From positions 1 through 64,000 of the forward strand of contig NZ_CADIKC010000003.1 of assembly GCF_902859805.1 (NCBI RefSeq): a stretch of DNA of 64,000 bases, in the 5' to 3' direction. Source of the DNA: Paraburkholderia sediminicola. GTDB taxonomy: Bacteria; Pseudomonadota; Gammaproteobacteria; Burkholderiales; Burkholderiaceae. A model generated the notes under the pieces. That model did no database searches. It was not told the origin of the DNA and saw only the letters and a list, made by a program, of their open reading frames with translations. Below are positions 12,235 through 21,383 of this stretch, one piece after another. How positions within the stretch are numbered: position 1 is the stretch's first letter; the number at the start of each line of letters is the position of its first letter. The position numbers and the translations under genes were made by a program.

Positions 12235-12322
12235 CATCGGTTGCAGCAGTTCTGCAACCTCCGCTGTCTCCTCCACCTCCTCCTTTGGTGGATTAAACCC
12301 GAACCGCTCGTTCGGGTTTTTT
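12235..12322 (+). ncRNA. Candidate small RNA with anti-Shine-Dalgarno loop
   Basis: No open frame is visible in this 85-90 nt unit, which has its own promoter and terminator. Three stems can be drawn: GGTTGCAG/CTGCAACC (12239-12246 with 12252-12259); TCCACC/GGTGGA (12272-12277 with 12287-12292), whose 9-base loop is TCCTCCTTT; and the terminator stem. The loop and its left arm, CACCTCCTCCTTT, closely resemble the 16S rRNA 3' tail, so it could pair with ribosome binding sites of target mRNAs. The alternative is a transcription-attenuating leader of rplM, but rplM has its own promoter at 12434. Confidence 0.6.
12296..12322 (+). terminator. Rho-independent terminator of the candidate sRNA
   Basis: AACCCGAAC (12296-12304) pairs with GTTCGGGTT (12310-12318) and runs into a track of eight T's. 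Textbook form. Confidence 0.88.
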
Positions 12323-12433
12323 TTCGCCCGCGGCTTTGATCTCGCGAACGCCGGATTCGGGGCGAACGGGAAGGGCAAATGGCCATTTCCGGCTGTCGGA
12401 TCGCCCGATTTCGCGCCCAAACCCCCGCAAGCT

Positions 12434-12463
12434 TTGACTCGGCGTGACAAATTCCTTTATAAT
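12434..12463 (+). promoter_or_regulatory. rplM-rpsI promoter
   Basis: TTGACT at 12434-12439 and TATAAT at 12458-12463, spacing 18. Predicted start near 12470 gives a leader of about 115 nt before rplM. Strength fits a ribosomal-protein operon. Confidence 0.75.
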
Positions 12464-12584
12464 TCAGAGCTTTTCCGCATCCGCGCCCGCGGAGGAAGAA
12501 CCAGGGAGAGCCTGCACGCGCCTCGATGCGCACACTACAAGCAGGAAAAAATACATTGGGCGCAGCAATTTTTTTGGATCGATC

Positions 12585-13013
12585 ATGAAGACGTTTTCCG
12601 CAAAAGCCCATGAGGTTACGCGTGAATGGTACGTGATTGACGCGACGGATAAGGTTCTCGGGCGTGTCGCCAGCGAAGTGGCACACCGTCTTCGCGGCAA
12701 GCACAAGCCTGAATTCACTCCGCACGTCGACACCGGTGATTTCATCATCGTTATCAACGCCGGCAAGCTCCGTGTCACGGGCAACAAGACTACGGACAAG
12801 AAGTACTACCGTCACTCGGGTTACCCGGGCGGTATTTATGAAACGACGTTCGGCAAGATGCAAGAACGCTTCCCGGGCCGTGCGCTCGAGAAAGCGGTCA
12901 AGGGCATGCTGCCGAAGGGCCCGCTCGGCTACGCGATGATCAAGAAGCTGAAGGTCTACGCTGAAGCAACGCATCCGCATTCGGCACAACAGCCGAAAGC
13001 GCTCGAGATCTAA
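12585..13013 (+). CDS. rplM: Large subunit ribosomal protein L13 (uL13)
   Basis: 142 residues, the same length as E. coli L13. The start [11 protein letters not shown] and the stretches [16 protein letters not shown] and [18 protein letters not shown] are typical. It binds 23S rRNA and is needed early in 50S assembly. The long leader from the promoter at 12434 leaves room for autoregulation. rpsI follows after 11 bases. Confidence 0.98.
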   Translation: MKTFSAKAHEVTREWYVIDATDKVLGRVASEVAHRLRGKHKPEFTPHVDTGDFIIVINAGKLRVTGNKTTDKKYYRHSGYPGGIYETTFGKMQERFPGRALEKAVKGMLPKGPLGYAMIKKLKVYAEATHPHSAQQPKALEI

Positions 13014-13024
13014 GGGGAGCCCAC

Positions 13025-13417
13025 ATGATCGGTAACTGGAATTACGGCACGGGCCGCCGCAAGAGCGCCGTCGCACGCGTCTTCATCAAGGCTGGTAAGG
13101 GCGAGATCATTGTAAACGGCAAGCCTATCGCCGATTATTTCTCGCGCGAAACGTCGCTGATGATCGTGCGTCAGCCGCTGGAACTCACGAACCACGGCGT
13201 CACGTTCGACATCAAGGTCAACGTGAACGGTGGCGGTGAAACGGGTCAAGCCGGTGCGGTTCGCCACGGCATCACCCGCGCGCTGATGGACTACGACGCA
13301 ACGCTGAAGCCGGAACTGTCGAAGGCTGGCTTCGTTACGCGTGACGCTCGTGAAGTCGAACGTAAGAAGGTCGGCTTCCACAAGGCACGTCGCCGGAAGC
13401 AATTCTCGAAGCGTTAA
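13025..13417 (+). CDS. rpsI: Small subunit ribosomal protein S9 (uS9)
   Basis: 130 residues, as in E. coli. [14 protein letters not shown] near the N-terminus and the basic tail [17 protein letters not shown], which reaches the P-site tRNA, are diagnostic. GGGGAG precedes the ATG. Second gene of the rplM-rpsI operon. Confidence 0.98.
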   Translation: MIGNWNYGTGRRKSAVARVFIKAGKGEIIVNGKPIADYFSRETSLMIVRQPLELTNHGVTFDIKVNVNGGGETGQAGAVRHGITRALMDYDATLKPELSKAGFVTRDAREVERKKVGFHKARRRKQFSKR

Positions 13418-13457
13418 TCGCTTCGTGTGCAATCCGGCTTTCGGGCTGGATTGCTGC

Positions 13458-13494
13458 AAAAGCCGCCAACGCTTTCGCGAAGGCGGCTTTTTTT
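13458..13494 (+). terminator. Terminator of rplM-rpsI
   Basis: GCCGCC (13462-13467) pairs with GGCGGC (13482-13487), extended by AAA/TTT, followed by TTTTTTT. A second stem (CAATCC/GGATTG) lies just upstream at about 13430-13453. Confidence 0.85.
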
Positions 13495-13686
13495 ATTGGT
13501 TCGCAGCCAGGCTTCGCGGTAAGAATTGTGTTGCCGAAGGTGTCGACGCAGCCTGTTCAGGCAAGCTGGTGGCGGCATCAGGGCCGACCATTGAATTTGC
13601 TGTAAGAACCCATTGATTTTGTGGGCTTCGGCACGATATCGAGATCAGCCCTACAATAGCGGTTAGAAGCTTTTTGGAGAGTTCGA

Positions 13687-14052
13687 ATGAACGCAGTCAC
13701 CGATACACCCGTGACCGAGATGCCCGCCCCCTTCGTTTTTACCGACGCAGCGGCTGACAAGGTCAAGCAACTGATCGAAGAAGAAGGCAATGCGGACCTC
13801 AAACTGCGCGTTTTCGTGCAGGGCGGCGGCTGCTCGGGCTTTCAGTACGGTTTTACGTTCGACGAAGCCGTCAACGAAGACGACACCGTCATGAACAAGA
13901 GCGGCGTCCAGCTGCTGATCGATTCGATGAGCTACCAGTATCTGGTCGGCGCTGAGATCGACTACAAGGACGACATCAACGGCGCGCAGTTCGTCATCAA
14001 GAACCCGAATGCTACGACCACGTGTGGTTGCGGTTCGTCGTTCTCGGTTTGA
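13687..14052 (+). CDS. erpA: Iron-sulfur cluster insertion protein ErpA
   Basis: 121 residues of the HesB/IscA A-type carrier family. The three cluster-binding cysteines are C49 in [10 protein letters not shown] and C113/C115 in TTCGCGSSF. It passes Fe-S clusters to targets such as IspG and respiratory enzymes. The ATG follows GGAGAG by six bases. Monocistronic, with a terminator on each side. IscA is the alternative, but the long N-terminus and lack of neighbouring isc genes favour ErpA. Confidence 0.93.
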
Positions 14053-14080
14053 TGGCTGATTAGTCGACAGGTTGTAAAAG

Positions 14081-14106
14081 AAAACGGGGCTTCGGCCCCG
14101 TTTTTT
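14081..14106 (+). terminator. Terminator of erpA, bidirectional
   Basis: AAAACGGGGC (14081-14090) and GCCCCGTTTT (14095-14104) around TTCG, followed by T's. It also lies downstream of the convergent anmK. Confidence 0.9.
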
Positions 14107-14136
14107 ATTGCCTGCGCTAAAACCCGGGCTCTTCCA

Positions 14137-15267
14137 TCACCGCGGGTAGATCGCTCCCAGCACGCGTTCGGCGGTGGCGCCAGTGACTGCCGGTAAGTTG
14201 CCAGGCAGGCGTGCCACGCATCGCATGGCCAGCCAGGCGAAGGCTAGCGGCTCGACCTGGCTCGGCGGGACGCCGAGCGCATCGGTTGTCATCACCGGTA
14301 CGCCGCTTACTCCGCTGTCCTCCAACGCCTGATGCAGGGCTCTCAGGATCTCTGGATTGCGCGCCCCGCCGCCACACACATAGACTGCTTTGGCGTCCGA
14401 TGCATGCCGTTCGATTTCGCGAGCAACCGTTACGGCGGTCAGCGCGACCAGCGTGGCTTGCACGTCGGCCGGGGCGAGGGCGGCGAACGGTTGGAGCTTG
14501 GCATCCAGCCATTGCGGGTTGAACAGGTCGCGACCGGTGCTTTTCGGCGGTTGTGCCGAGAAAAACGGCTCGTCGAGCAGCGCGTTCAGTAGCGTGCGAT
14601 CGACCTGTCCGCTCGCGGCGAAATGGCCGTTTTCGTCGAAAGGCTTGCCGAGATGGCGCTGCGCCCATTCGTCAAGCAGCGCGTTCGCCGGTCCGCAGTC
14701 GAAGCCGCGCACGCCGCCGGTCGCGTTCAGGATCGTGATATTGCTGATGCCGCCGAGATTGCACACCACCCGCGTTTCGTCTTTCGCACCGAACACCGTG
14801 GCGTGAAACGCCGGCACGAGCGGCGCGCCCTGGCCGCCGGCCGCGACGTCGCGGCTGCGAAAATCGGCGACCACGTCGATGTGCATCATTTCCGCGAGCA
14901 GCGCGGGGTTGTTGATCTGCCGCGTGTAACCCTTTTCCGGCCGATGCCGCACCGTCTGGCCGTGTACGCCGATGGCGCGGACTTCCGAGGCCGGCACCCG
15001 GCTGCCGCCGAGCAATTCATGGCAGCACACCGTGTAGCGCGTGGCAAGCGCATTGGCGGCTAGCGCCTCACGCTCGATTTCGTTGTCTCCCGGCTGTTGA
15101 AGCGCGAACAGCGCGTCGCGCAAGCCTGCCGCGAAACCGACAAACGCCTCGGCCAGCACCACCGGCGGTTTTCCTTTCGCGAATCTGACGGCAACACCGT
15201 CCACGCCGTCCATGCTCGTGCCGGACATCAATCCCAGGTACACGCCGTCTGCGGGGTCTTGCGCCAC
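14137..15267 (-). CDS. anmK: Anhydro-N-acetylmuramic acid kinase
   Basis: 376 residues, a usual length. The ATP-binding start [14 protein letters not shown] is diagnostic, and [11 protein letters not shown] and [11 protein letters not shown] complete the ASKHA-type ATPase core. It phosphorylates 1,6-anhydro-MurNAc released from peptidoglycan turnover to MurNAc-6-phosphate. The start codon is GTG at 15267 with GAGGAG eight to nine bases ahead. It is divergent from tyrS and converges on erpA. Confidence 0.95.
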   Translation of the reverse strand: MAQDPADGVYLGLMSGTSMDGVDGVAVRFAKGKPPVVLAEAFVGFAAGLRDALFALQQPGDNEIEREALAANALATRYTVCCHELLGGSRVPASEVRAIGVHGQTVRHRPEKGYTRQINNPALLAEMMHIDVVADFRSRDVAAGGQGAPLVPAFHATVFGAKDETRVVCNLGGISNITILNATGGVRGFDCGPANALLDEWAQRHLGKPFDENGHFAASGQVDRTLLNALLDEPFFSAQPPKSTGRDLFNPQWLDAKLQPFAALAPADVQATLVALTAVTVAREIERHASDAKAVYVCGGGARNPEILRALHQALEDSGVSGVPVMTTDALGVPPSQVEPLAFAWLAMRCVARLPGNLPAVTGATAERVLGAIYPR

Positions 15268-15473
15268 GTTGCTGCTCCTCTCGATGATTCGTTGCGATCT
15301 GTTTTAGCAGATTATCGGCGCAAGCGCGGCCGAATATAAAGCGTGACGATGCCAATGGCGCGTCCCGGCAAGCCGAAATCGTGTGCCGACAGCGCGCTTG
15401 TGGCGGAGTCAGTGGGCGCGGCGGCGCGCATCTATGGGACAATCTCTTTTTTTCGCGACTTCAAGTTTCCAGC

Positions 15474-16718
15474 ATGAGCACCGAGTCCACCAAGCCCAGC
15501 CCCGCCTTCCCGATCACCGACGAAGTCCGTCACGCACTCGCCGTCACCAAACGCGGCGTCGACGAACTGCTGATCGAAGAAGAATTCGCACAGAAGCTCG
15601 CGAAGAGCGCGGCCACAGGTGTGCCCCTGCGCATCAAGCTCGGCCTCGATCCGACCGCGCCTGACATCCACATCGGCCATACGGTCGTGCTGAACAAGAT
15701 GCGCCAGTTGCAGGACCTCGGTCACACGGTGATTTTCCTGATCGGCGACTTCACGTCGCTGATCGGCGATCCGTCGGGCCGCAACGCCACGCGCCCACCG
15801 CTCACGCGCGAGCAGATCGAATCGAACGCAAAGACGTATTTCGAGCAGGCAGCACTCGTGCTCGACCGCGACAAGACCGAAATCCGCTACAACAGCGAAT
15901 GGTCGATGCCGCTCGGCGCCGACGGCATGATCAAACTCGCCTCGCGCTACACGGTGGCGCGGATTCTCGAGCGCGAAGACTTCACCAAGCGCTTCCAGGG
16001 CGGCGTGCCGATCTCGATCCACGAGTTCCTGTACCCGCTGATGCAAGGCTACGACTCGGTCGCGCTGAATGCCGACCTCGAACTCGGCGGCACGGACCAG
16101 AAGTTCAACCTGCTGGTGGGCCGTGAACTGCAGAAGCAGTACGGTCAGGAACAGCAGTGCATCTTGACGATGCCCTTGCTCGAAGGCCTGGACGGCGTCG
16201 AGAAGATGTCGAAGTCGAAGAACAACTACATCGGCATCAGCGAAAAGCCGACGGACATGTTCGGCAAGCTGATGAGCATTTCCGACGTGCTGATGTGGCG
16301 TTATTTCGAACTGCTGTCGTTCCGTCCGATGGACGAGATTGCCGGCTTCAAGAAAGAGATCGAAGCGGGCCGCAATCCGCGCGATTTCAAGGTGATGCTC
16401 GGTCAGGAAATCGTTGCGCGCTTCCACTCGCCAGCCGACGCCGAACGCGCGCTCGAAGACTTCAATCATCGTGCGAAGGGCGGCGTGCCGGACGATATTC
16501 CGGCCGTGACGCTCGCGGGCGCACCGCTCGCAATCGGCCAGTTGCTCAAGCAGGCCAATCTCGTACCGTCGACCAGCGAGGCGCTGCGCAACATCGAGCA
16601 GGGTGGCGTGAAGATCGACGGCACGACCGTGTCCGACAAGGGCTTGAAGGTCGAAGCCGGCGAGTACGTCGTGCAGGTCGGCAAGCGCCGTTTTGCGCGC
16701 GTCACGCTGACGGCTTGA
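15474..16718 (+). CDS. tyrS: Tyrosyl-tRNA synthetase
   Basis: 414 residues, class I synthetase. HIGH appears as [10 protein letters not shown] (about residue 65) and KMSKS as EKMSKSKNN (about residue 245). An S4 RNA-binding domain closes the protein ([14 protein letters not shown] onward). The divergent KMSKS-containing architecture and length match the TyrZ-like branch more than E. coli TyrS. The start at 15474 (MSTESTKPS) is preferred to an upstream in-frame start that would add non-conserved sequence. dtd follows after 56 bases, a functional pairing in D-Tyr-tRNA quality control. Confidence 0.96.
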   Translation: MSTESTKPSPAFPITDEVRHALAVTKRGVDELLIEEEFAQKLAKSAATGVPLRIKLGLDPTAPDIHIGHTVVLNKMRQLQDLGHTVIFLIGDFTSLIGDPSGRNATRPPLTREQIESNAKTYFEQAALVLDRDKTEIRYNSEWSMPLGADGMIKLASRYTVARILEREDFTKRFQGGVPISIHEFLYPLMQGYDSVALNADLELGGTDQKFNLLVGRELQKQYGQEQQCILTMPLLEGLDGVEKMSKSKNNYIGISEKPTDMFGKLMSISDVLMWRYFELLSFRPMDEIAGFKKEIEAGRNPRDFKVMLGQEIVARFHSPADAERALEDFNHRAKGGVPDDIPAVTLAGAPLAIGQLLKQANLVPSTSEALRNIEQGGVKIDGTTVSDKGLKVEAGEYVVQVGKRRFARVTLTA

Positions 16719-16774
16719 TGGCTCAGCGATAACACGATGGTGACTCGAGCGTTGTTGCACCGGGAGTCGAACCG

Positions 16775-17233
16775 ATGATCGCGCTGATCCAGCGCGTTCG
16801 GCGGGCGGAAGTGCGCGTGGATGACCGCATGACCGGCGCAATCGAGGCGGGCCTGCTCGCGCTCGTGTGCGCCGAACGTGGTGACACGGAGGCCGCAGCC
16901 GACCGGCTGCTCGCCAAAGTGCTCGGCTACCGCGTCTTCAGCGATGCGGCCGGCAAAATGAATCTCTCCGTGCAGAATCTAGACGGCGCCGGGCGCGCAG
17001 GCGGCTTGCTGCTCGTGTCGCAGTTCACTCTGGCGGCCGACACCAACAGCGGCCTGCGCCCCAGCTTCACACCCGCCGCGCCGCCCGACGAGGGTAAGCG
17101 GCTATTCGATTACTTCGTCGCCGCAGCGCGCACCAGGCACCCGATCGTCGAGACCGGCGAGTTCGGTGCCGATATGCAGGTGTCGCTCGTCAATGACGGG
17201 CCGGTCACGTTCTGGCTGCAGACGAACGCTTGA
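16775..17233 (+). CDS. dtd: D-aminoacyl-tRNA deacylase
   Basis: 152 residues. The two active-site motifs of DTD are seen: SQFTL near residue 85 and the cis Gly-Pro motif in NDGPVTFWL near residue 139. It hydrolyses D-amino acids and glycine wrongly attached to tRNA. Located directly behind tyrS, whose enzyme can charge D-Tyr. GGGAG lies about ten bases before the ATG. Confidence 0.96.
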   Translation: MIALIQRVRRAEVRVDDRMTGAIEAGLLALVCAERGDTEAAADRLLAKVLGYRVFSDAAGKMNLSVQNLDGAGRAGGLLLVSQFTLAADTNSGLRPSFTPAAPPDEGKRLFDYFVAAARTRHPIVETGEFGADMQVSLVNDGPVTFWLQTNA

Positions 17234-17344
17234 GATTCAACCGCTGCCGCATGGTGTACTCGGCGGCACGCATCCACTCCTCCAGCCGCTTTTTGCGACA
17301 ATAGCGGCTCGGCATAACCGGCTACTGGCGCCCACGCTCATTCC

Positions 17345-18025
17345 ATGACCACGCAGATTCTGTTCATCCGCCACGGCGAGACCGACTGGAACCGCATCAA
17401 GCGCATTCAAGGTCACATCGACATTCCGCTCGCGACAACCGGCCTCGCACAGGCACAACGCCTTGCACGCCGTATCGCGAGTGAGGTGAAAGAGGGCGCA
17501 CGGCTCGACGCGATCTATTCGAGCGATCTGCAACGTGCCCAGCAAACGGCGCAGCCGATCGCCGACGCGCTCGGCTTGCCGCTGCAACTGCGTGAAGGTT
17601 TGCGTGAGCGTTCGTACGGCGCGTTCCAGGGGCATGACAGCGACGAAATCGCGATCCGCTTCCCGGACGAGTACGCGCACTGGCAAACCCGCGACGCGGG
17701 CTTCGCGCCGCCCGAGGGTGAATCGCAGCGCACGCTTTACCATCGTGTGCTGCATGCAATCGAGCCGCTGGTGGCCGCGCATCCGGGTGGACGGATTGCT
17801 GTCGTCGCGCATGGCGGTGTGCTCGATTGCGTGCGTCGTTTTGCGTGCAGTTTGTCGCTCGACGCACCGCGCGATTACGCGTTGCTGAACACGAGCGTCA
17901 ACGTGGTGGATTATGCCGACGACGCCAGCAAGGCAACGATCGTGTCATGGGCAGACGTGTCGCATCTCGACACGCCGAGCGACGACGATAGCTTCAAAAA
18001 GAGCGCGCCGGAACCGGGGCGTTAA
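17345..18025 (+). CDS. Histidine phosphatase (phosphoglycerate mutase-like)
   Basis: 226 residues. The catalytic RHGE motif is in LFIRHGETDWN (His near residue 9), the second Arg in YSSDLQRAQQTA, and the second His in VVAHGGVLDC. The family includes GpmB, CobC and broad-specificity phosphatases; lack of the phosphoglycerate-binding insert argues against a true glycolytic mutase. The last 25 residues are acidic and variable. It follows dtd by 111 bases and converges on ruvB. Confidence 0.85.
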   Translation: MTTQILFIRHGETDWNRIKRIQGHIDIPLATTGLAQAQRLARRIASEVKEGARLDAIYSSDLQRAQQTAQPIADALGLPLQLREGLRERSYGAFQGHDSDEIAIRFPDEYAHWQTRDAGFAPPEGESQRTLYHRVLHAIEPLVAAHPGGRIAVVAHGGVLDCVRRFACSLSLDAPRDYALLNTSVNVVDYADDASKATIVSWADVSHLDTPSDDDSFKKSAPEPGR

Positions 18026-18060
18026 ACAGCGCGACTCTGACTTCAACTCGCGCATCCGGC

Positions 18061-19125
18061 TCAGGGTGCGGCCGAATCCCATATGCCGGCGATGGGGCTC
18101 GAAGCGTCCGGCGCAGCGAGGCCGAAATGCCGGTACGTGAGCAGCGTGGCGACGCGGCCACGCGGCGTGCGCTGCAGGAAGCCCTGCTGGATCAGATACG
18201 GTTCGAGCACGTCTTCGATCGTGTCGCGCTCTTCGCCGATTGCCGCTGCCAGATTGTCGACGCCGACCGGGCCACCGTCGAATTTGTGCAGGATCGCCTC
18301 GAGTAGTTTGCGGTCCATCAGGTCGAAGCCGACCGCGTCCACGTCGAGCATTTTGAGCGCCGCGTCGGCCACTTCCGCGGTGATGTTGCCGTCCGCTTTT
18401 ACCTCGGCGAAATCGCGCACACGGCGTAACAGCCGGTTCGCGATCCGCGGCGTGCCGCGTGCGCGCTTGGCGATTTCGAATGCGCCATCCGGATGAATCT
18501 GCGCATGCAGCAATGAGGCTGAACGCGTGACGATGCGCGCCAATTCTTCGGCGTTATAAAACTCGAGCCGCGCGACGATACCGAAGCGGTCACGCAGCGG
18601 ATTGGTCAGCATACCCGCGCGGGTGGTTGCGCCGACCAGCGTGAACGGCTGCAGATCCAGCTTCACGCTGCGCGCGGCCGGTCCTTCGCCGATCATGATG
18701 TCGATCTGATAGTCCTCCAACGCCGGATACAGAATTTCTTCGACGACCGGCGAGAGCCGGTGGATTTCGTCGATGAACAGCACGTCGTTGGCTTCGAGAT
18801 TGGTGAGCAGCGCGGCGAGGTCGCCGGCGCGTTCAAGCACCGGGCCAGACGTTTGCCGCAGATTGACACCCATTTCCCGCGCGATGATGTGCGCGAGCGT
18901 GGTCTTGCCGAGACCCGGCGGCCCGAACAGCAGAACGTGGTCGAGCGATTCCGACCGGCGCTTGGCGGCCTCAATGAAAATTTCCAGCTGACCGCGCACT
19001 TTTTCCTGCCCGACATATTCTTCGAGCTGGCGCGGGCGCAACGCACGCTCGAACGCTTCTTCGTTCGGCGAGACGGGCGTGGCCGCGATGATGCGCTCGG
19101 CGGCGAGTTTGTCGGTTTCGATCAT
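18061..19125 (-). CDS. ruvB: Holliday junction branch-migration ATPase RuvB
   Basis: 354 residues. AAA+ motor: Walker [10 protein letters not shown], Walker [11 protein letters not shown], sensor 1 GATTRAG and the arginine-finger region LRDRFGI. The C-terminal winged helix follows (TPRGRVAT). Works with RuvA on junctions that RuvC cuts. It lies 121 bases downstream of ruvA. Confidence 0.98.
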   Translation of the reverse strand: MIETDKLAAERIIAATPVSPNEEAFERALRPRQLEEYVGQEKVRGQLEIFIEAAKRRSESLDHVLLFGPPGLGKTTLAHIIAREMGVNLRQTSGPVLERAGDLAALLTNLEANDVLFIDEIHRLSPVVEEILYPALEDYQIDIMIGEGPAARSVKLDLQPFTLVGATTRAGMLTNPLRDRFGIVARLEFYNAEELARIVTRSASLLHAQIHPDGAFEIAKRARGTPRIANRLLRRVRDFAEVKADGNITAEVADAALKMLDVDAVGFDLMDRKLLEAILHKFDGGPVGVDNLAAAIGEERDTIEDVLEPYLIQQGFLQRTPRGRVATLLTYRHFGLAAPDASSPIAGIWDSAAP

Positions 19126-19246
19126 GCGGTCATTGTACCGCGCCCCGCCCGTTGCGAAACTCGGCCGAACGGCCAGGGTGTGCGCCGCGCCGCCGTGTGC
19201 GAAGCTTTACTTGTCGCACGCCGCGCCACCGTCACGGCACGAGCTT

Positions 19247-19828
19247 TTAACCCTTGGACAACGCCTTCAACGCGAGCTTAATGCCCTCGGAAACACCTGT
19301 GCCCGCCGGCACGTTCTTGACGGCCGCCAACGCTTCTTTTTCGGAGTAACCCAATGCGATCAGTGCGTTCAGGATGTCGGACGCGTGGTCGGATGCCGAC
19401 GCCGCGCCCGCGAGCGCGCCCAGGTCGGCGCCGATCTTGCCCTTCAGTTCGAGGAGCAGCCGCTCCGCTGTTTTCTTGCCGATACCCGGCACACGAGTCA
19501 GCCGCGCTGCGTCCTGCATCGTGACGGTCTGCGCCAGCTCATGCACGCTCATGCCGGAGAGCACGGCGAGCGCCATACGCGCGCCAATGCCGGTGATCTT
19601 CAGCAATTCGCGGAAGGTCGAGCGTTCCTCGGCGGTGCCGAAACCGTACAGCAAATGCGCGTCTTCGCGCACGATCATTTGCGTGAGCAACACGACGCGT
19701 TCGCCGGTCGAGGGCAGGTTGTAGAACGTGCTCATCGGCACATCGACTTCGTAACCGACCCCGTTGCAGTCGACGAGTAGATGCGGCGGGTTTTTTTCCA
19801 GCAGAACGCCGGCAATGCGACCGATCAT
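19247..19828 (-). CDS. ruvA: Holliday junction DNA-binding protein RuvA
   Basis: 193 residues. Domain I starts [19 protein letters not shown]; two helix-hairpin-helix motifs are visible in [13 protein letters not shown] and [13 protein letters not shown]; the C-terminal RuvB-binding domain includes [13 protein letters not shown] tetramer holds the junction in square form. Upstream lies a LysE gene on the other strand, which separates ruvA from ruvC. Confidence 0.98.
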   Translation of the reverse strand: MIGRIAGVLLEKNPPHLLVDCNGVGYEVDVPMSTFYNLPSTGERVVLLTQMIVREDAHLLYGFGTAEERSTFRELLKITGIGARMALAVLSGMSVHELAQTVTMQDAARLTRVPGIGKKTAERLLLELKGKIGADLGALAGAASASDHASDILNALIALGYSEKEALAAVKNVPAGTGVSEGIKLALKALSKG

Positions 19829-20025
19829 GGCGGATTCAATCTTGAGAGAAAGGGCGAGTGTAGCGCAGTGGATGCGCGGCGGGCGTGGCAGCGTGGTGGC
19901 GCGCAGGCAAGCTGCGCAGTAGCGCGCTGCATTATGCGCGATCGCGGTTGACCAGCGTGTTGCAGCCCCCTAGACTGAGATCCCTTTTGGCGGGTTCTCG
20001 CCCGGCACAACCAGAAGGAGCTTCC

Positions 20026-20658
20026 ATGCTGAGCCTCACCACTCTCGCGCTGTTTGCCGGCGCCTGTCTCGCGTTGACCGCCACGCCCGGCCCCGACATG
20101 CTGCTGATCGCTTCGCGCAGCGTGAGCCAGGGGCGTCCGGCTGGTTTCGCCTCGTTAGCGGGCATTCTGGTCGGCACTTACTGTCATGCACTGGCCGCCG
20201 CATTTGGTCTGTCGCAGCTGTTTCTGGCCGTGCCGATGGCTTACGACGTCGTGCGTTTCGCTGGCGCCGCCTACCTGCTCTATCTCGCGTGGAAAACGTT
20301 CCGCACGCAAGGCACCGTGCTGTCGCCGAATTCTTCGATGAGTCGTTATCCGATCGGCCGCATCTTCCGGCAGGGTCTCTTCACCAATTTGCTGAATCCC
20401 AAAGTCGCGCTGTTCGTGCTCGCGCTGTTTCCGCAGTTCGTGCGGCCCGAAGCGGGCTCGGTGGCGCTGCAGATCATGGTGCTCGCGACCGTGCTGAATC
20501 TGATCGGCTTCTGTGTGAACGGCGCTGTGATTCTGATGGCGAGCAAACTGAGCCGCAAGCTCAGTGCGGGGCGCAGGCCGTCGCGCGTGCCGCAGTATCT
20601 GTTGGGGACGGTGTTTGCCGGACTAGCTTGCCGGTTGGCGCTGGCGAGCCGGAACTGA
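20026..20658 (+). CDS. LysE/RhtB-family amino acid exporter
   Basis: 210 residues with about six membrane segments. The N-terminal signature TPGPDMLLIASRSVSQGRPAG and the internal GLFTNLLNPKVALF are characteristic of the LysE/RhtB superfamily that expels amino acids such as homoserine, threonine or leucine. The substrate cannot be told. AAGGAG precedes the ATG by five bases. It is inserted between ruvC and ruvA in opposite orientation and ends four bases from the ruvC stop. Confidence 0.88.
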   Translation: MLSLTTLALFAGACLALTATPGPDMLLIASRSVSQGRPAGFASLAGILVGTYCHALAAAFGLSQLFLAVPMAYDVVRFAGAAYLLYLAWKTFRTQGTVLSPNSSMSRYPIGRIFRQGLFTNLLNPKVALFVLALFPQFVRPEAGSVALQIMVLATVLNLIGFCVNGAVILMASKLSRKLSAGRRPSRVPQYLLGTVFAGLACRLALASRN

Positions 20659-20662
20659 GGGC

Positions 20663-21205
20663 CTAGCCCACCAACCGTCCGCGCCGCACCCGCAGGCCTT
20701 TCTTCGCGAGCGACGGCGCAATGCCGCCGAGCGTGCTAAGCGTCGAGCCCCCATGTGCGTGGCAAATCGCCATGCCAAGGGCGTCGGCAGCATCGGTGCC
20801 GGGCACGCCGGAGAGGTTGAGCAGCCGCACCACCATCTGCTGCATCTGCTCCTTGGTCGCGCGGCCATAACCGACCACAGCCTGCTTCAACTGCAAGGCC
20901 GTATATTCGGCAACCGGCACGCCGCCCGCCACCAGTCCGCAGATCGCCGCGCCGCGCGCCTGACCAAGCAGCAGGGTGGATTGCGGGTTGACGTTGACGA
21001 ACACCTTTTCAATCGCCGATTGATCCGGCGAATGCTGACGGATCAGGGTCGAAATGCCTTCGAAAATGGTGCCGAGGCGCGAGGGCAGATCGGCGTCGGC
21101 GGTTTTGATCACGCCGCTTGCGACGTAGCTGAGCGTGTGTCCGGTTTGATCGATTACGCCAAAGCCGGTCACGCGCAAGCCGGGGTCGATGCCGAGAATT
21201 CTCAT
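20663..21205 (-). CDS. ruvC: Holliday junction resolvase RuvC
   Basis: 180 residues, 173 in E. coli. RNase H-like fold with catalytic acids in [12 protein letters not shown] (Asp7), AIEKVF (Glu) and [11 protein letters not shown] (two Asp). Start at 21205 gives MRILGIDPG, the family N-terminus; the frame continues upstream through a terminator and is not coding. Convergent with the LysE gene. Confidence 0.97.
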   Translation of the reverse strand: MRILGIDPGLRVTGFGVIDQTGHTLSYVASGVIKTADADLPSRLGTIFEGISTLIRQHSPDQSAIEKVFVNVNPQSTLLLGQARGAAICGLVAGGVPVAEYTALQLKQAVVGYGRATKEQMQQMVVRLLNLSGVPGTDAADALGMAICHAHGGSTLSTLGGIAPSLAKKGLRVRRGRLVG

Positions 21206-21285
21206 GAGGTGCCGCGTATGCGGTGAAAAGCAGGTGCTTGCGATACTACAACGAACGCGCCGTGTGGCGGTCGGTGCCCCGAAAC

Positions 21286-21320
21286 AAAACGGCCCGGCGG
21301 AAAACTCCACCGGGCCGTTT
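21286..21320 (-). terminator. Terminator of purH
   Basis: AAACGGCCCGG (21288-21298) pairs with CCGGGCCGTTT (21310-21320), and on the minus strand the stem is followed by TGTTTC, giving a moderate T tract. It isolates purH from ruvC. Confidence 0.75.
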
Positions 21321-21383
21321 CGCTCAAACTACGTTAGCGACTACCGCATCACAAAGAGCCACGCGGTGTCTGCGAAGCCGAAT

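Noticed and set aside
16751..16773. Sequence whose complement reads GGTTCGACTCCCGGTGCAAC, like a tRNA T-arm and 3' end
   Set aside because: The T-stem does not pair well and no D-arm, anticodon arm or acceptor partner is found; it overlaps the dtd leader.
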